Positions 28,709 through 37,640 of a stretch of 64,000 nt of DNA are shown here, in pieces. Both the position numbers and the translations under genes were made by a program. Below the pieces are notes generated by a model that saw only the letters and a list, made by a program, of their open reading frames with translations, ran no database searches and was not told the DNA's origin. The stretch's first letter is position 1. Each line of letters begins with the position of its first letter. Source of the stretch: Bordetella genomosp. 13 (GTDB lineage Bacteria; Pseudomonadota; Gammaproteobacteria; Burkholderiales; Burkholderiaceae_B); NCBI RefSeq assembly GCF_002119665.1, contig NZ_CP021111.1:1-64000 (forward strand), read 5' to 3'.

Positions 28709-29857
28709 ATGTGGTCCGAACGGTTCATGCCCATCCCCCTGCCGCCCGCGGCCGAGGCCTTGCGCCAGGAAGTGCGCGATTTCCTGGACCAGACGCTGGG
28801 CCCCGATTTCGCGCTCACGCGGCGCATGTACTCGTGGATGGGTTTCGACGCCGACTTCACGCGGGCGCTGGGCCGGCGCGGATGGATAGGCATGACGTGG
28901 CCGCGCGAGTATGGAGGCCAAGGCCTGAGCGCCCTGCATCGTTACGTGCTGGCGGAGGAACTGATGGCGGCGGGAGCCCCGGTGCTGGCGCATTGGACGG
29001 CGGACCGGCAGAGCGGGCCGCTGATCCTGCGCTACGGCACGGAAGAACAGAAGCAGTTCTTCCTGCCGCCCATCGCGCGCGGCGAATCGTATTTCTGCAT
29101 AGGCATGTCCGAACCCGATTCGGGATCCGACCTGGCCGCCACCCGCACGCGCGGCGTGGCGGTCGAGGGCGGCTGGCGCGTCAACGGCACCAAGCTGTGG
29201 ACGACCAACGCGCATCGCTGCCATTGGATGATCGCGCTGGTGCGCACCGAGCCGGGCAGCGAACGGCACGAAGGGCTGTCGCAGATCGTTATCGACCTGC
29301 ATGCGCCTGGAGTGACCGTGCGGCCGATCCGCGACCTGGCGGGCGACGCGCATTTCAACGAGGTGGTATTCGAGGACGTGTTCGTGCCCGCCGACCGCCT
29401 GATCGGCGCGCCCGGCCAGGGTTGGTCGCAGGTCATGGCCGAACTGGCCTTCGAGCGCAGCGGCCCCGAGCGCTACCTGAGCGCCGCGGCGCTGCTGACC
29501 GCCATGATGAGGCTGGCCGGGCGGGATCCTGACGCGGCCGTGGCACGGGCCATGGGCAGCTTCATGGCCGATGCGCTGACATTGCGGCAGATGTCGCTGT
29601 CTGTGGCGGGGCGCCTGGAGCGCGGCGAAGACCCGCAGCTCGAGGCCGCATGCGTTAAGGAGCTTGGCACATTGTTCGAGCAGGCATTGCCGGAAGCGGC
29701 GCATGCCCTGTTCGACCTGGAGCCGCGCGTAGGAGGCGGCGATGCCGAGGCGCAGGTAATGGCCTACGTGATGCAGGTCGCGCCGTCGTTCTCGCTGCGC
29801 GGCGGCACCCGCGAAATATTGCGCGGCATCATCGCGCGTGGTTTGGGAGCGCGATAG
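28709..29857 (+). CDS. Acyl-CoA dehydrogenase, larger subunit of a pair
   Basis: A 382-residue acyl-CoA dehydrogenase with intact domains: N-terminal helices, beta domain with CIGMSEPDSGSDLAATRTRGV and VNGTKLWTTNAHRCHW, and the C-terminal FSLRGGTREILRGIIARGLG motif. It introduces an alpha-beta double bond into the CoA thioester made by the preceding transferase, with FAD and electron-transfer flavoprotein. AAGGAG precedes the ATG. The stop is two bases from the start of the second dehydrogenase, so equimolar translation is likely. The adjacent smaller gene suggests a heteromeric enzyme. Confidence 0.93.
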   Translation: MWSERFMPIPLPPAAEALRQEVRDFLDQTLGPDFALTRRMYSWMGFDADFTRALGRRGWIGMTWPREYGGQGLSALHRYVLAEELMAAGAPVLAHWTADRQSGPLILRYGTEEQKQFFLPPIARGESYFCIGMSEPDSGSDLAATRTRGVAVEGGWRVNGTKLWTTNAHRCHWMIALVRTEPGSERHEGLSQIVIDLHAPGVTVRPIRDLAGDAHFNEVVFEDVFVPADRLIGAPGQGWSQVMAELAFERSGPERYLSAAALLTAMMRLAGRDPDAAVARAMGSFMADALTLRQMSLSVAGRLERGEDPQLEAACVKELGTLFEQALPEAAHALFDLEPRVGGGDAEAQVMAYVMQVAPSFSLRGGTREILRGIIARGLGAR

Positions 29858-29859
29858 TC

Positions 29860-30948
29860 ATGGACGATATCCAGAGCATGCTGCGCGACAGCGCGAATGC
29901 AGTGTTCGGCGATGCCGTGCAACCGGCCCTGCAGCAGCGCGCCGAGGCGGGCGAGTTCGCGCAGGCACTGTGGCGGCAGGTGGTCGAACAGGGCTTCACC
30001 GTGGCCTTGCGGCCCGAGGTCCAGGGCGGTAGCGGGCTGTCCTGGGCGCAGGCCTATCCGCTGCTGCATGCGGCGGGCTGGCATGCCGTGCCGGTCCCGC
30101 TGCCGGAAACCATGCTGGGGCACTATCTGCTGGGCGCAGGCGGCGATCCGCACGACGAGCACGCCGTGCTGAGCGTGGCGCAGCTGGATGCGGGGCAGGT
30201 GCGCGACCGCGCGGTGTCGGGCCGCGTCGCCCATGCCCCCTACGCGCGGCACGCCGACTGCGTGGTGGTGTCGGCCGACGTGGACGGCGTGCCGCACGTG
30301 GGACGGATAGACCTGAGGTCGCTGGACGCGCGGCAGCTGCAATGGGACGACGACGGCGCCATGAACGTGGCGCGCGAACCGCGCGTAGGATTCACGCTGT
30401 GCGATGCGCCGCTCAGCGCCTGGCAGGCCGCGCCCGGCCTGGGCCCGTCCGTGTTGCTGCGGTTGGGAGCGATGATGCGGGCCGCGCAGATGGCCGGCGC
30501 GATCGAACGCATCCTGCAGCAGACGCTGCTGTATTCCGGCGAGCGGGTGCAGTTCGGCAGGCCGCTGGCGAAGTTCCAGGCCATCCAGCACCACATGGCC
30601 GAGCTCGGCTGCGAGGCGGCCGCGGCGGTGGCCGCCAGCGCCTACGCGTGCGGCCAGGCCGGCAGCGGGCCGGCATGGCTGCCGATCGCGGCGGCCAAGA
30701 TCCGCGCCGGCCGCGCCGCGGGACGCGCGGCCGCGCTGGCGCACGCGGTGCACGGCGCGATCGGCTTCACGTACGAACACACCCTGCATTACGCGACGCG
30801 CCGTCTATGGTCCTGGCGCAGCGAGTTCGGATCGCATGGCTGGTGGTCATTGCATCTGGGCAGGGCGGTGTGCGCGGGCGGGCCGCAGGCATGGTGGCCG
30901 GCCGCGACCTCGGGCGAACTGGAACTGGACCTGACACGAGAGGCATGA
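29860..30948 (+). CDS. Acyl-CoA dehydrogenase, smaller subunit of a pair
   Basis: A 362-residue member of the acyl-CoA dehydrogenase family that follows its larger homologue by two bases. The central beta domain (about 110-190) is short and lacks the typical TEP and WITN segments. The C-terminal domain keeps the GERVQFGRPLAKFQAIQHHMAEL-type helix and HAVHGAIGFTYEHTLHY. This degenerate form matches the second subunits of alpha2beta2 dehydrogenases in ring and side-chain catabolism. The parallel with the 18-20 kb pair is notable. Whether it binds its own FAD cannot be told from sequence. Confidence 0.88.
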   Translation: MDDIQSMLRDSANAVFGDAVQPALQQRAEAGEFAQALWRQVVEQGFTVALRPEVQGGSGLSWAQAYPLLHAAGWHAVPVPLPETMLGHYLLGAGGDPHDEHAVLSVAQLDAGQVRDRAVSGRVAHAPYARHADCVVVSADVDGVPHVGRIDLRSLDARQLQWDDDGAMNVAREPRVGFTLCDAPLSAWQAAPGLGPSVLLRLGAMMRAAQMAGAIERILQQTLLYSGERVQFGRPLAKFQAIQHHMAELGCEAAAAVAASAYACGQAGSGPAWLPIAAAKIRAGRAAGRAAALAHAVHGAIGFTYEHTLHYATRRLWSWRSEFGSHGWWSLHLGRAVCAGGPQAWWPAATSGELELDLTREA

Positions 30949-30952
30949 TCCG

Positions 30953-31756
30953 ATGAGCGATTTCCTGATCTGCGAGCGCAACGACAACGGGGTCGTCACG
31001 CTGACCATGAACCGTCCCGAACAGCGCAACGCGCTGTCGGAAGAGCACGAGATGCTGGAGTTCGTCGCGATGTGCGACGCGCTGGAGCGCGACGACGACG
31101 TGCGCGCGGTCGTGCTGACGGGAGCCGGGCCGGCGTTCTCGGCGGGCGGCAACGTCAAGCACATGCGCGACAAGAAGAGCTTCTCCGCGGGCTCGCCGAT
31201 GCAGGTATGCGAGGCCTACCGGCGCGGCATACAACGGATACCGATGGCGCTGTATCACCTCAACGTGCCGACCATCGCGGCCGTCAACGGCCCGGCCATC
31301 GGCGCGGGCCTGGACCTGGCCTGCATGTGCGATATCCGCGTGGCCTCGCGCGAGGCGGTCTTCGCCGCCAGCTTCATCAAGCTGGGCATCGTGCCGGCGG
31401 ATGGCGGCGCGTGGCTGCTGTCGCGGCTGGTGGGGGTGCCCAAGGCCATGGAGCTGATGCTGACCGGTGATCGCATCGGTGCTGAGGAAGCGCTGGCCAT
31501 CGGCCTGGTGAGCCGGCTCGCGCCGCCGCAGGACACGCTGGCGCAAGCCCAGGAACTGGCCGCCTCGATCGCGCGGCAGCCGCCGCTTACGCTGCGCCTG
31601 ACCAAGCGGTTGCTGCGCGAGAGCCAGTTCTCGTCGCTGCAGTCGTCGCTGGAGCTGGCAGCGTCCTATCAGGCGCTGGCCCACCATACCAGGGACCACG
31701 ACGAAGCCGTCGCGGCATTCCTGGAGAAGCGCAGCCCCGTGTTCCACGGGCATTGA
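30953..31756 (+). CDS. Crotonase-superfamily enzyme (enoyl-CoA hydratase/isomerase-like)
   Basis: A 267-residue crotonase-fold protein, last gene of the operon. The CoA-binding and oxyanion-hole elements are present (FSAGGNVKHM near 62-71; AVNGPAIGAG near 110-119). The two glutamates that do hydration in classical crotonase are replaced: Asp121 stands at the Glu144 position (GLDLACMCD) and Phe141 at the Glu164 position (AASFIKLGIVPADGG). The IKLGIVPADGGAWLLSRLVG segment instead resembles PaaG-type isomerases. So it may isomerise, hydrolyse or hydrate by a different route. Four bases separate it from the dehydrogenase gene. It converges with the LysR gene, ten bases away. Confidence 0.88.
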   Translation: MSDFLICERNDNGVVTLTMNRPEQRNALSEEHEMLEFVAMCDALERDDDVRAVVLTGAGPAFSAGGNVKHMRDKKSFSAGSPMQVCEAYRRGIQRIPMALYHLNVPTIAAVNGPAIGAGLDLACMCDIRVASREAVFAASFIKLGIVPADGGAWLLSRLVGVPKAMELMLTGDRIGAEEALAIGLVSRLAPPQDTLAQAQELAASIARQPPLTLRLTKRLLRESQFSSLQSSLELAASYQALAHHTRDHDEAVAAFLEKRSPVFHGH

Positions 31757-31766
31757 GCCCCGGTAG

Positions 31767-32666
31767 CTACACCGACACCCGGTCGGCGATGTACTGCCGC
31801 AGCCAGGCATGCCCGGCGTCGTCCTGATACCTCTCGTGCCAGTACAGCGACACGGCGATGTTCGGCAGGCCGAGCGGGACCTTCAGCGTCACGGTCTTCG
31901 TGGCGGCGGCCATGGTCTTGGCGATGCTGACCGGCATGGTCGCGATCAGGTCCGAGGCCGCGATCACGAAAGGGCAGACCAGGTAGCTGGATAGCGTGGC
32001 CACGATGTGGCGGCGCCGGTTCTGGCCCTGCAGCACGCGGTCCACCGCGGTGCTGAAGAAACGGGTGTGCGCGGCCAGGTCCAGGTGGCCGTAGCTGAGG
32101 TAGGCATCCAGGTTCCAGCGCTTGCGCAGGCATGGGTGTCCTTCGCGCACTACGCACACGGCGGGCTCGTCGTACAGGAAGCGTGCGCGCAGGTCGGGCG
32201 ATGGCTCCGGAAAGTAGCCCGCGATCAGTTCCACATGGTTGGTATCCAGCATGCTGAGCCCATGCTGCGGACGGGCCGGCACGATGCGCAGCTGGAAGTG
32301 CGGCGCGTCGCGCGCCAGGTCGGGCAGCACGCGCGGCAGCAGGGTGAACTGCACGTAATCGGTGGCATACAGCGACAGCGCGCGCGCGGAGTGCGCGGGG
32401 TCGAACTCGTCCAGCACGCGCGTGGCGCGGCGCCATTCCTCGATCAGGGGGCGAAAGCGCCGGTGCAGTTCGTTGGCGTGCTCGGTGGGCTGCCAGCCCG
32501 CGCCCTCGCGCACCAGCAGCGGATCGTTGAACAGCCGGCGCAGGCGGTTCATGGCCGCGCTCATGGCGGGCTGGCTGACGCCCAGCTGCTCGGCCGCGCG
32601 GGTCAGGCTGCGGCACGTCATCAGCGCGTCGAAATGCAGCAGCAGGTTCAGGTCCGGTTGTTTCAT
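31767..32666 (-). CDS. LysR-family transcriptional regulator
   Basis: A 299-residue LysR regulator of the NodD/NahR/LinR-like group, recognised by the opening LNLLLHFDALMTCRSLTRAAEQLGVSQPAMSAAMNRLR. The C-terminal half is the effector domain with LSLYATDYVQFTLLPRVLPDLA. It is divergent from the Bug receptor and hydantoinase-type genes (155-base gap) and convergent with the acyl-CoA operon. The divergent side is the more likely target. A palindrome in the gap may be its binding site. Confidence 0.92.
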   Translation of the reverse strand: MKQPDLNLLLHFDALMTCRSLTRAAEQLGVSQPAMSAAMNRLRRLFNDPLLVREGAGWQPTEHANELHRRFRPLIEEWRRATRVLDEFDPAHSARALSLYATDYVQFTLLPRVLPDLARDAPHFQLRIVPARPQHGLSMLDTNHVELIAGYFPEPSPDLRARFLYDEPAVCVVREGHPCLRKRWNLDAYLSYGHLDLAAHTRFFSTAVDRVLQGQNRRRHIVATLSSYLVCPFVIAASDLIATMPVSIAKTMAAATKTVTLKVPLGLPNIAVSLYWHERYQDDAGHAWLRQYIADRVSV

Positions 32667-32722
32667 CGCCCATCCCCATAAATGCAGTTGATGCCACTAT
32701 AAACAAGAAACGCTGCTGTCTC

Positions 32723-32736
32723 GGCTTGCACAAGCC
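32723..32736. promoter_or_regulatory. Short palindrome in LysR-Bug divergent region
   Basis: GGCTTG-CA-CAAGCC is a 14-base inverted repeat midway between the divergent LysR gene and the Bug receptor gene. It could be a regulator site. The interval is A/T-richer than the genes, as expected of a promoter region. Confidence 0.35.
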
Positions 32737-32820
32737 TAGTATGAACCCGTTGTTGCAGTGAACACATGCCGGCGCGTACGACCGGCGACCGAGAAGTTCT
32801 AACGACACAAGGGGTAGTAC

Positions 32821-33801
32821 ATGACAACAGCACGTCTCGTCGCGGCGCGCGTGGCGGCCGCAGCTTTCGCGCTGGCCGCCGCCGCGCCTTCAATGGCCGC
32901 ATGGCCGCAGGACAAGGTAGTACGCATCGTCGTCCCGTTCGCGGCGGGAGGGTCCACGGACCTGATCGCGCGCAAGGTGGCCGAAGGTCTGGGCAAGCAG
33001 CTCAACGCGAACGTCATCGTCGAGAACCGGCCAGGCGCCGGCGGCACGGTGGGCACGGAATACGTGGCTCGCCAGCCGGCGGATGGGTACACCATTCTGA
33101 TGGGTTCGGTCAGCACGCACGGCAGTGCCGCATGCGTGTATTCGAAGCTGCCCTATGACCCCATCAAGGACTTCACGCCTTTGTCGGTGGTGGCCACCAT
33201 TCCCAATGTGCTGGTGGTGAACAAGTCGGTGCCCGCCGACAACCTGCAGCAGTTCGTGGCGCTGCTGAAGAAGGAGCCCGAGAAGTACTCGTTCGCCTCC
33301 AACGGCCAGGGCACCTCGAACCACCTGGCCGCCGAACTGTTCAAGACCACGGCGGGCGTGTCGATGGTGCACGTGCCCTATCGCGGTTCGGGTCCCGCGC
33401 TGATCGACCTGGTGGGCGGGCAGGTCAACATGATGATGGACGTCGTGATGACCTCGTATCCGTACGTCAAGGACGGCAAGATCAAGGCGCTGGCCGTCAC
33501 GTCCAGCCAACGATCCGCCATGCTGCCTGACGTGCCCACGGTGGCCGAATCCGGCTATCCGGGCTACGAGGCCATGGTGTGGTTCGGCATGCTGGCGCCG
33601 GCCAACCTGCCCGAGAACGTGCGCAAGCCGCTGACCGATGCGCTGGTCCAGGTGCTGCACGGTCCCGAGATGAAGCCCTACCTCGAGCAGCAGGGCGCCG
33701 AGGTATCCAAGGTCGCGGGCCCGGCCTTCAGCGACATGATCAAGACCGAAGTGGCCAAGTGGTGCCAGGTGGTCAAGCAGGCCGGCATCAAGCTGGACTG
33801 A
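32821..33801 (+). CDS. Bug-family (TctC) periplasmic receptor
   Basis: A 326-residue Bug-type receptor. Signal peptide of about 27 residues with an SMA-A cleavage region. The family landmarks WPQDKVVRIVVPFAAGGSTDLIAR and VIVENRPGAGGTVG are canonical. The C-terminal domain has PDVPTVAESGYPGYEAMVWFG, also typical. No membrane subunits are nearby. It leads a three-gene unit with the hydantoinase-type A and B subunits, so it may bind a cyclic amide such as a hydantoin or 5-oxoproline, or another acid. Ligand prediction is by context only. Confidence 0.92.
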   Translation: MTTARLVAARVAAAAFALAAAAPSMAAWPQDKVVRIVVPFAAGGSTDLIARKVAEGLGKQLNANVIVENRPGAGGTVGTEYVARQPADGYTILMGSVSTHGSAACVYSKLPYDPIKDFTPLSVVATIPNVLVVNKSVPADNLQQFVALLKKEPEKYSFASNGQGTSNHLAAELFKTTAGVSMVHVPYRGSGPALIDLVGGQVNMMMDVVMTSYPYVKDGKIKALAVTSSQRSAMLPDVPTVAESGYPGYEAMVWFGMLAPANLPENVRKPLTDALVQVLHGPEMKPYLEQQGAEVSKVAGPAFSDMIKTEVAKWCQVVKQAGIKLD

Positions 33802-33841
33802 GCGCGGCGCCCGCCGCCCATAACCATAGGATGACGCAGGC

Positions 33842-35896
33842 ATGTATCGCATAGGAATAGACGTCGGGGGGACCTTCACCGACTTCACGATGATCGACGA
33901 GGGCAGCGGGCAGGTGCACTTCCACAAGGTGCCTTCCACTCCGCACGATCCTTCGGAAGCCATCCAGGTCGGCATCGCCGGGATGCTGGCCGATCACAAG
34001 GTGTCGCCCGACCAGGTGTCGCACGTGGGCCACGGCACCACGGTGGCGACCAACCTGATCATCGAGCGCAAGGGGGCGCGCGTGGGACTGTTGACCACGC
34101 GCGGTTTTCGCGACGTGCTCGAGATCGGCCGCCAGACGCGGCCCCACCTGTACGACTACAGCGTGGGCAAGCCGCCGGTGGCGGTGCCGCGGCAGTTCCG
34201 CATCGAGATCGACGAGCGGGTCGATGCGGCCGGCCAGGTGCTGCGTCCGCTGGACGAGGCGCAGGTGAGGGCCGCCGCCCGCGTCTTCGCCGAGGGCGGC
34301 ATCGAGGCGGTGACGATCTGCTTCCTGCATGCCTACCGCAATCCCGAACACGAGCGCCGCGCGGCCGAGATCGTGGCCGAGGAACTGCCCGACGTGTACG
34401 TCAGCCTGTCCAGTGAGGTGCTGCCGGAGTTCCGCGAGTACGAACGCCTGTCGACCACGGTGCTGAACGCCGCGGTGGGACCGCGCATGGAGCGTTACCT
34501 GGAGCGATTCCTGGCGCGCACCCGCGAGCTGGACATCGTGCACGAACCGCACACCATCCACTCCAACGGCGGGCTGATGTCCATCGCCACGGTGCGCCGT
34601 TATCCGGTGCGCACCTGCCTGTCGGGCCCCGCGGCCGGCGTGGTCGGGGCCGCCGCGGTGGGCCGGGTGATCGGCAGTCCCAATCTCGTCACGTTCGACG
34701 TCGGCGGCACCAGCACCGACGTGTCGCTGGTGGTGGATGGGCAGCCGCTGTTCACCTCGCATCGCCATGTGGCCGGCTATCCGGTGAAGACGCCCATGGT
34801 CGACATCCACGTCATCGGCGCGGGCGGAGGCAGCATCGCCTGGATGGACGATGCGGGCGCGTTGAAAGTCGGCCCGCACAGCGCCGGCGCGGTGCCGGGA
34901 CCGGTGGGCTATGGCCGGGGCGGCACCGAGCCGACCATCACCGACGCCGAGATTGCGTTGCAGCGCCTGAACCCCATTTCGTTGCTGAAGGGCCGCATGG
35001 CGGTGCATGCGGGGGCGGCGCGCGACGTCATCAAGGAACGCGTGGCGCAGCCGCTGGGCCTGTCCATGGAGGAAGCGGCCGAAGGCATCCTGCGCATCGC
35101 GGCGGCCAACATGAGCCGCGCCATCCGCGCCGTGTCCACCGAGCGCGGCTACGACCTCAGCGAGTTCGCGCTGTATGCGTACGGCGGGGCGGGGCCGCTG
35201 CATGCGGTCGAGGTGGCCGAGGAATGCGGCATCCCACGCGTCATCGTGCCGCAGGAGCCGGGCACGATGTGCGCGCGCGGCATCCTGCTCAGCGACATCT
35301 CGTTCGACTTCGTGCGCAGCGAGATCGCGCTGGCCACGGAGGCGAACTGGCCCCACGTCGAGTCGGTGTTCGCCCAGCTGCGCCAGCAGGCGCAGGCCTG
35401 GCTGGAGACCGAACGCGTGGCGCCCGCCATGCGCCAGGTGCGCATGGCCATCGACGCCCGCTACGAAGGCCAGAATTTCGAAGTGCAGGTGGCGATGGAA
35501 GACGCGGCGCAAGGCTGCGCCGAGTTCCTGCGCCGCTTCGGCGAGGCCCACGAACGCGAATACGGCTATACCGTGGACGACCGCGGCGTGCAGATCATCA
35601 ACTGCCGCCTGCAGGCGGTGGGCCAGGTCATCAAGGCCCCGCTGGCGCCGCGCCACGTGGACGGCAGCCTGGAGCGCGCCCGCATGGGCGAGCGCCGCGC
35701 GTACTTCGGCGCCGCCGCGGGATGGCTGGACTCGCCGGTGTACGACCGCGACCTGCTGCCGGCCGGCACGCGCTTCGCTGGCCCGGCGCTGGTGGAAGAG
35801 ATGAGTTCGACGACTGTGGTGGGCCCCGGCCACCATGCCAGCGTCGACGACTACGGCAATCTGATCATTGTGCTGCAAGGAGACCTGCATGACTGA
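33842..35896 (+). CDS. hyuA: Hydantoinase/oxoprolinase A-type subunit
   Basis: A 684-residue protein of the HyuA/N-methylhydantoinase A/5-oxoprolinase family. The N-terminus GIDVGGTFTDFTMID is the actin-like ATPase phosphate loop of the Hydant_A_N domain. GHGTTVATNLIIERKGA and LSGPAAGVVGAAAVGR are further landmarks, and FDVGGTSTDVSLV contains the second phosphate motif. These enzymes couple ATP hydrolysis to ring opening of cyclic amides, or, in the acetone and acetophenone carboxylase branch, to carboxylation. It overlaps the B-subunit gene by eight bases, so they form one complex. No third small subunit, as in acetone carboxylase, is present, which favours hydantoinase or oxoprolinase activity. 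Confidence 0.9.
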   Translation: MYRIGIDVGGTFTDFTMIDEGSGQVHFHKVPSTPHDPSEAIQVGIAGMLADHKVSPDQVSHVGHGTTVATNLIIERKGARVGLLTTRGFRDVLEIGRQTRPHLYDYSVGKPPVAVPRQFRIEIDERVDAAGQVLRPLDEAQVRAAARVFAEGGIEAVTICFLHAYRNPEHERRAAEIVAEELPDVYVSLSSEVLPEFREYERLSTTVLNAAVGPRMERYLERFLARTRELDIVHEPHTIHSNGGLMSIATVRRYPVRTCLSGPAAGVVGAAAVGRVIGSPNLVTFDVGGTSTDVSLVVDGQPLFTSHRHVAGYPVKTPMVDIHVIGAGGGSIAWMDDAGALKVGPHSAGAVPGPVGYGRGGTEPTITDAEIALQRLNPISLLKGRMAVHAGAARDVIKERVAQPLGLSMEEAAEGILRIAAANMSRAIRAVSTERGYDLSEFALYAYGGAGPLHAVEVAEECGIPRVIVPQEPGTMCARGILLSDISFDFVRSEIALATEANWPHVESVFAQLRQQAQAWLETERVAPAMRQVRMAIDARYEGQNFEVQVAMEDAAQGCAEFLRRFGEAHEREYGYTVDDRGVQIINCRLQAVGQVIKAPLAPRHVDGSLERARMGERRAYFGAAAGWLDSPVYDRDLLPAGTRFAGPALVEEMSSTTVVGPGHHASVDDYGNLIIVLQGDLHD

Positions 35897-37583
35897 GCAT
35901 GCGGATACGCCCGTCCTGGCGGACCCGATCGGCATGGAGGTGTTCTGCAACCGCCTGCTGTCGATCACCGAGGACATGAACAACACGCTGGTGCGAGCCT
36001 CGTTCTCCACCAACATCAAGGAGCGCAAGGACTGCTCGGTGGCGCTGTTCGACGCCGCCGGCCGCCTTGTTGCCCAGGGCACGCAGATCCCGCTGCACCT
36101 GGGCTCGCTGGACGGCGCCATGCGCGCCATCCTGGCCACCTACCGGCCCGAGGCGATCCGCGACGGCGACGTCTTCATCTGCAACGATCCCTATCTGGCC
36201 GACGGCAGCCACCTGCCCGACATCAACATCGTGACGCCGGTGTTCTGGGACGGCACGCTGCGATTCTTCGCCGCGAACATCGCGCACCACTCCGACGTGG
36301 GCGGCGCCGTGCCGGGTTCGATCGCGGGCGGCCTGAAGTCGATCTTCGAGGAAGGCATCCGCATCCCGGCGTGCCGCATCGCGCGCGCCGGCGAGGTCGA
36401 CGAAGACCTGCTGCGCCTGATCTGCTCGAACACGCGCGACCCCGAAGAGCGGCTGCTGGACCTGCGCGTGCAGATGGCCACCAACCGGCGCGGCGCGGCC
36501 GCGGTGCAGGGCCTGATCCGCCAGATGGGACTGGACGCGGTGCTGCGCTCGGTGGACGACGTCATCGCGTATACGCGGCGCCGCCTGCAGAACCGCATCG
36601 CGGAACTGAAGGAAGGCAGTTATTCGTTCCACAGCGACCTGGATGACGACGGCATGGGCGGCGACCCGGTGCCCATCCACGTGACGCTGACCGTGGCCGA
36701 GGGCAGGCTGCACTTCGATTTCGAGGGCACGGGCAAGCAGGCGCGCGGCGCCATGAACCTGCCCATCAACGCGCTGCGCGCCTGCGTGTACTACGCGGTG
36801 AAGGCGCTGCTCGATCCCGACCTGGCGCCGAACGCGGGCCTGTTCGACCCGATCTCGGTGTCCGCGCCGCTGGGCACCATCACCAATCCCGAGGCGCCCG
36901 CCGCCGTGGGCGCGCGCTCGATCACGGCGCAGAAGGTGGCAGGCACGATCTTCGGCGCGTTCCGCGGCCTGCTGCCGCCCGAACGCATCATGGCCTCGGG
37001 CAACGACTGCTGCCCGGCCATCGTGTTCTCGGGCCGCTGGCCCGGCCGCGCGGGCCACTTCGTCTACCTGGAAACACTGGGCGGCGGCGCGGGCGCGCGC
37101 TATGACGCGGACGGCATGGACGGCGTGCACGTGCACATGACCAACACCTCGAACCTGCCGGTGGAGGCGCTGGAGAACGAGTACCCGTTGTTGATGGACG
37201 AGTACGCGTTGATCCAGGATTCCGGCGGCCCGGGCCGCACGCGCGGCGGCCTGGCCATCGCCAAGCAGATCCGCGCGGTGGGGCCGGGCGTGGTGTTCTC
37301 GGCGCGTTCGGACAGCCACACCGTGGGCGTGGCGGCCGGCGTGGCGGGCGGCGGCGATGGCCGGCGCGCCCGCCTGGTGCGCAACTTCGGCACGCCGCAG
37401 CAAGAGGAGCTGTTCTCGAAGACCGCCAACATTCCGCTGGCGCCCGGCGAGAGCGTGCGCATCGAGACGCCCGGCGGCGGCGGCTACGGCAGCCCGGCCG
37501 AGCGGCCGCGGGCGCGCGTGGAGCGCGACCTGCTGGACGACAAGATCAGCGCGGCGCAAGCGCAAGCCGTGTACGGGCAGTAA
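35889..37583 (+). CDS. hyuB: Hydantoinase/oxoprolinase B-type subunit
   Basis: A 564-residue HyuB-family protein, partner of HyuA. It shows the family segments NTLVRASFSTNIKERKDCSVALFD near the N-terminus, FICNDPYLADGSHLPDINIVTPVF, and a C-terminal glycine-rich RIETPGGGGYGSP. AAGGAGA upstream supports ATG 35889 over the longer frame start at 35868. The eight-base overlap with hyuA implies coupled translation. The gene ends 57 bases before the convergent GntR regulator gene. No clear terminator is visible between them. The specific cyclic substrate is not deducible. Confidence 0.9.
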   Translation: MTEHADTPVLADPIGMEVFCNRLLSITEDMNNTLVRASFSTNIKERKDCSVALFDAAGRLVAQGTQIPLHLGSLDGAMRAILATYRPEAIRDGDVFICNDPYLADGSHLPDINIVTPVFWDGTLRFFAANIAHHSDVGGAVPGSIAGGLKSIFEEGIRIPACRIARAGEVDEDLLRLICSNTRDPEERLLDLRVQMATNRRGAAAVQGLIRQMGLDAVLRSVDDVIAYTRRRLQNRIAELKEGSYSFHSDLDDDGMGGDPVPIHVTLTVAEGRLHFDFEGTGKQARGAMNLPINALRACVYYAVKALLDPDLAPNAGLFDPISVSAPLGTITNPEAPAAVGARSITAQKVAGTIFGAFRGLLPPERIMASGNDCCPAIVFSGRWPGRAGHFVYLETLGGGAGARYDADGMDGVHVHMTNTSNLPVEALENEYPLLMDEYALIQDSGGPGRTRGGLAIAKQIRAVGPGVVFSARSDSHTVGVAAGVAGGGDGRRARLVRNFGTPQQEELFSKTANIPLAPGESVRIETPGGGGYGSPAERPRARVERDLLDDKISAAQAQAVYGQ

Positions 37584-37640
37584 GCGGCCGGGGCAGCGAT
37601 TGCATGGGTGCGCGCTGAAGGAGTCATGGTGCAGCGGGAG

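Noticed and set aside
33788..36139. 783-codon minus-strand frame opposite hyuA
   Set aside because: Shadow of hyuA with no recognisable motif or start signal.
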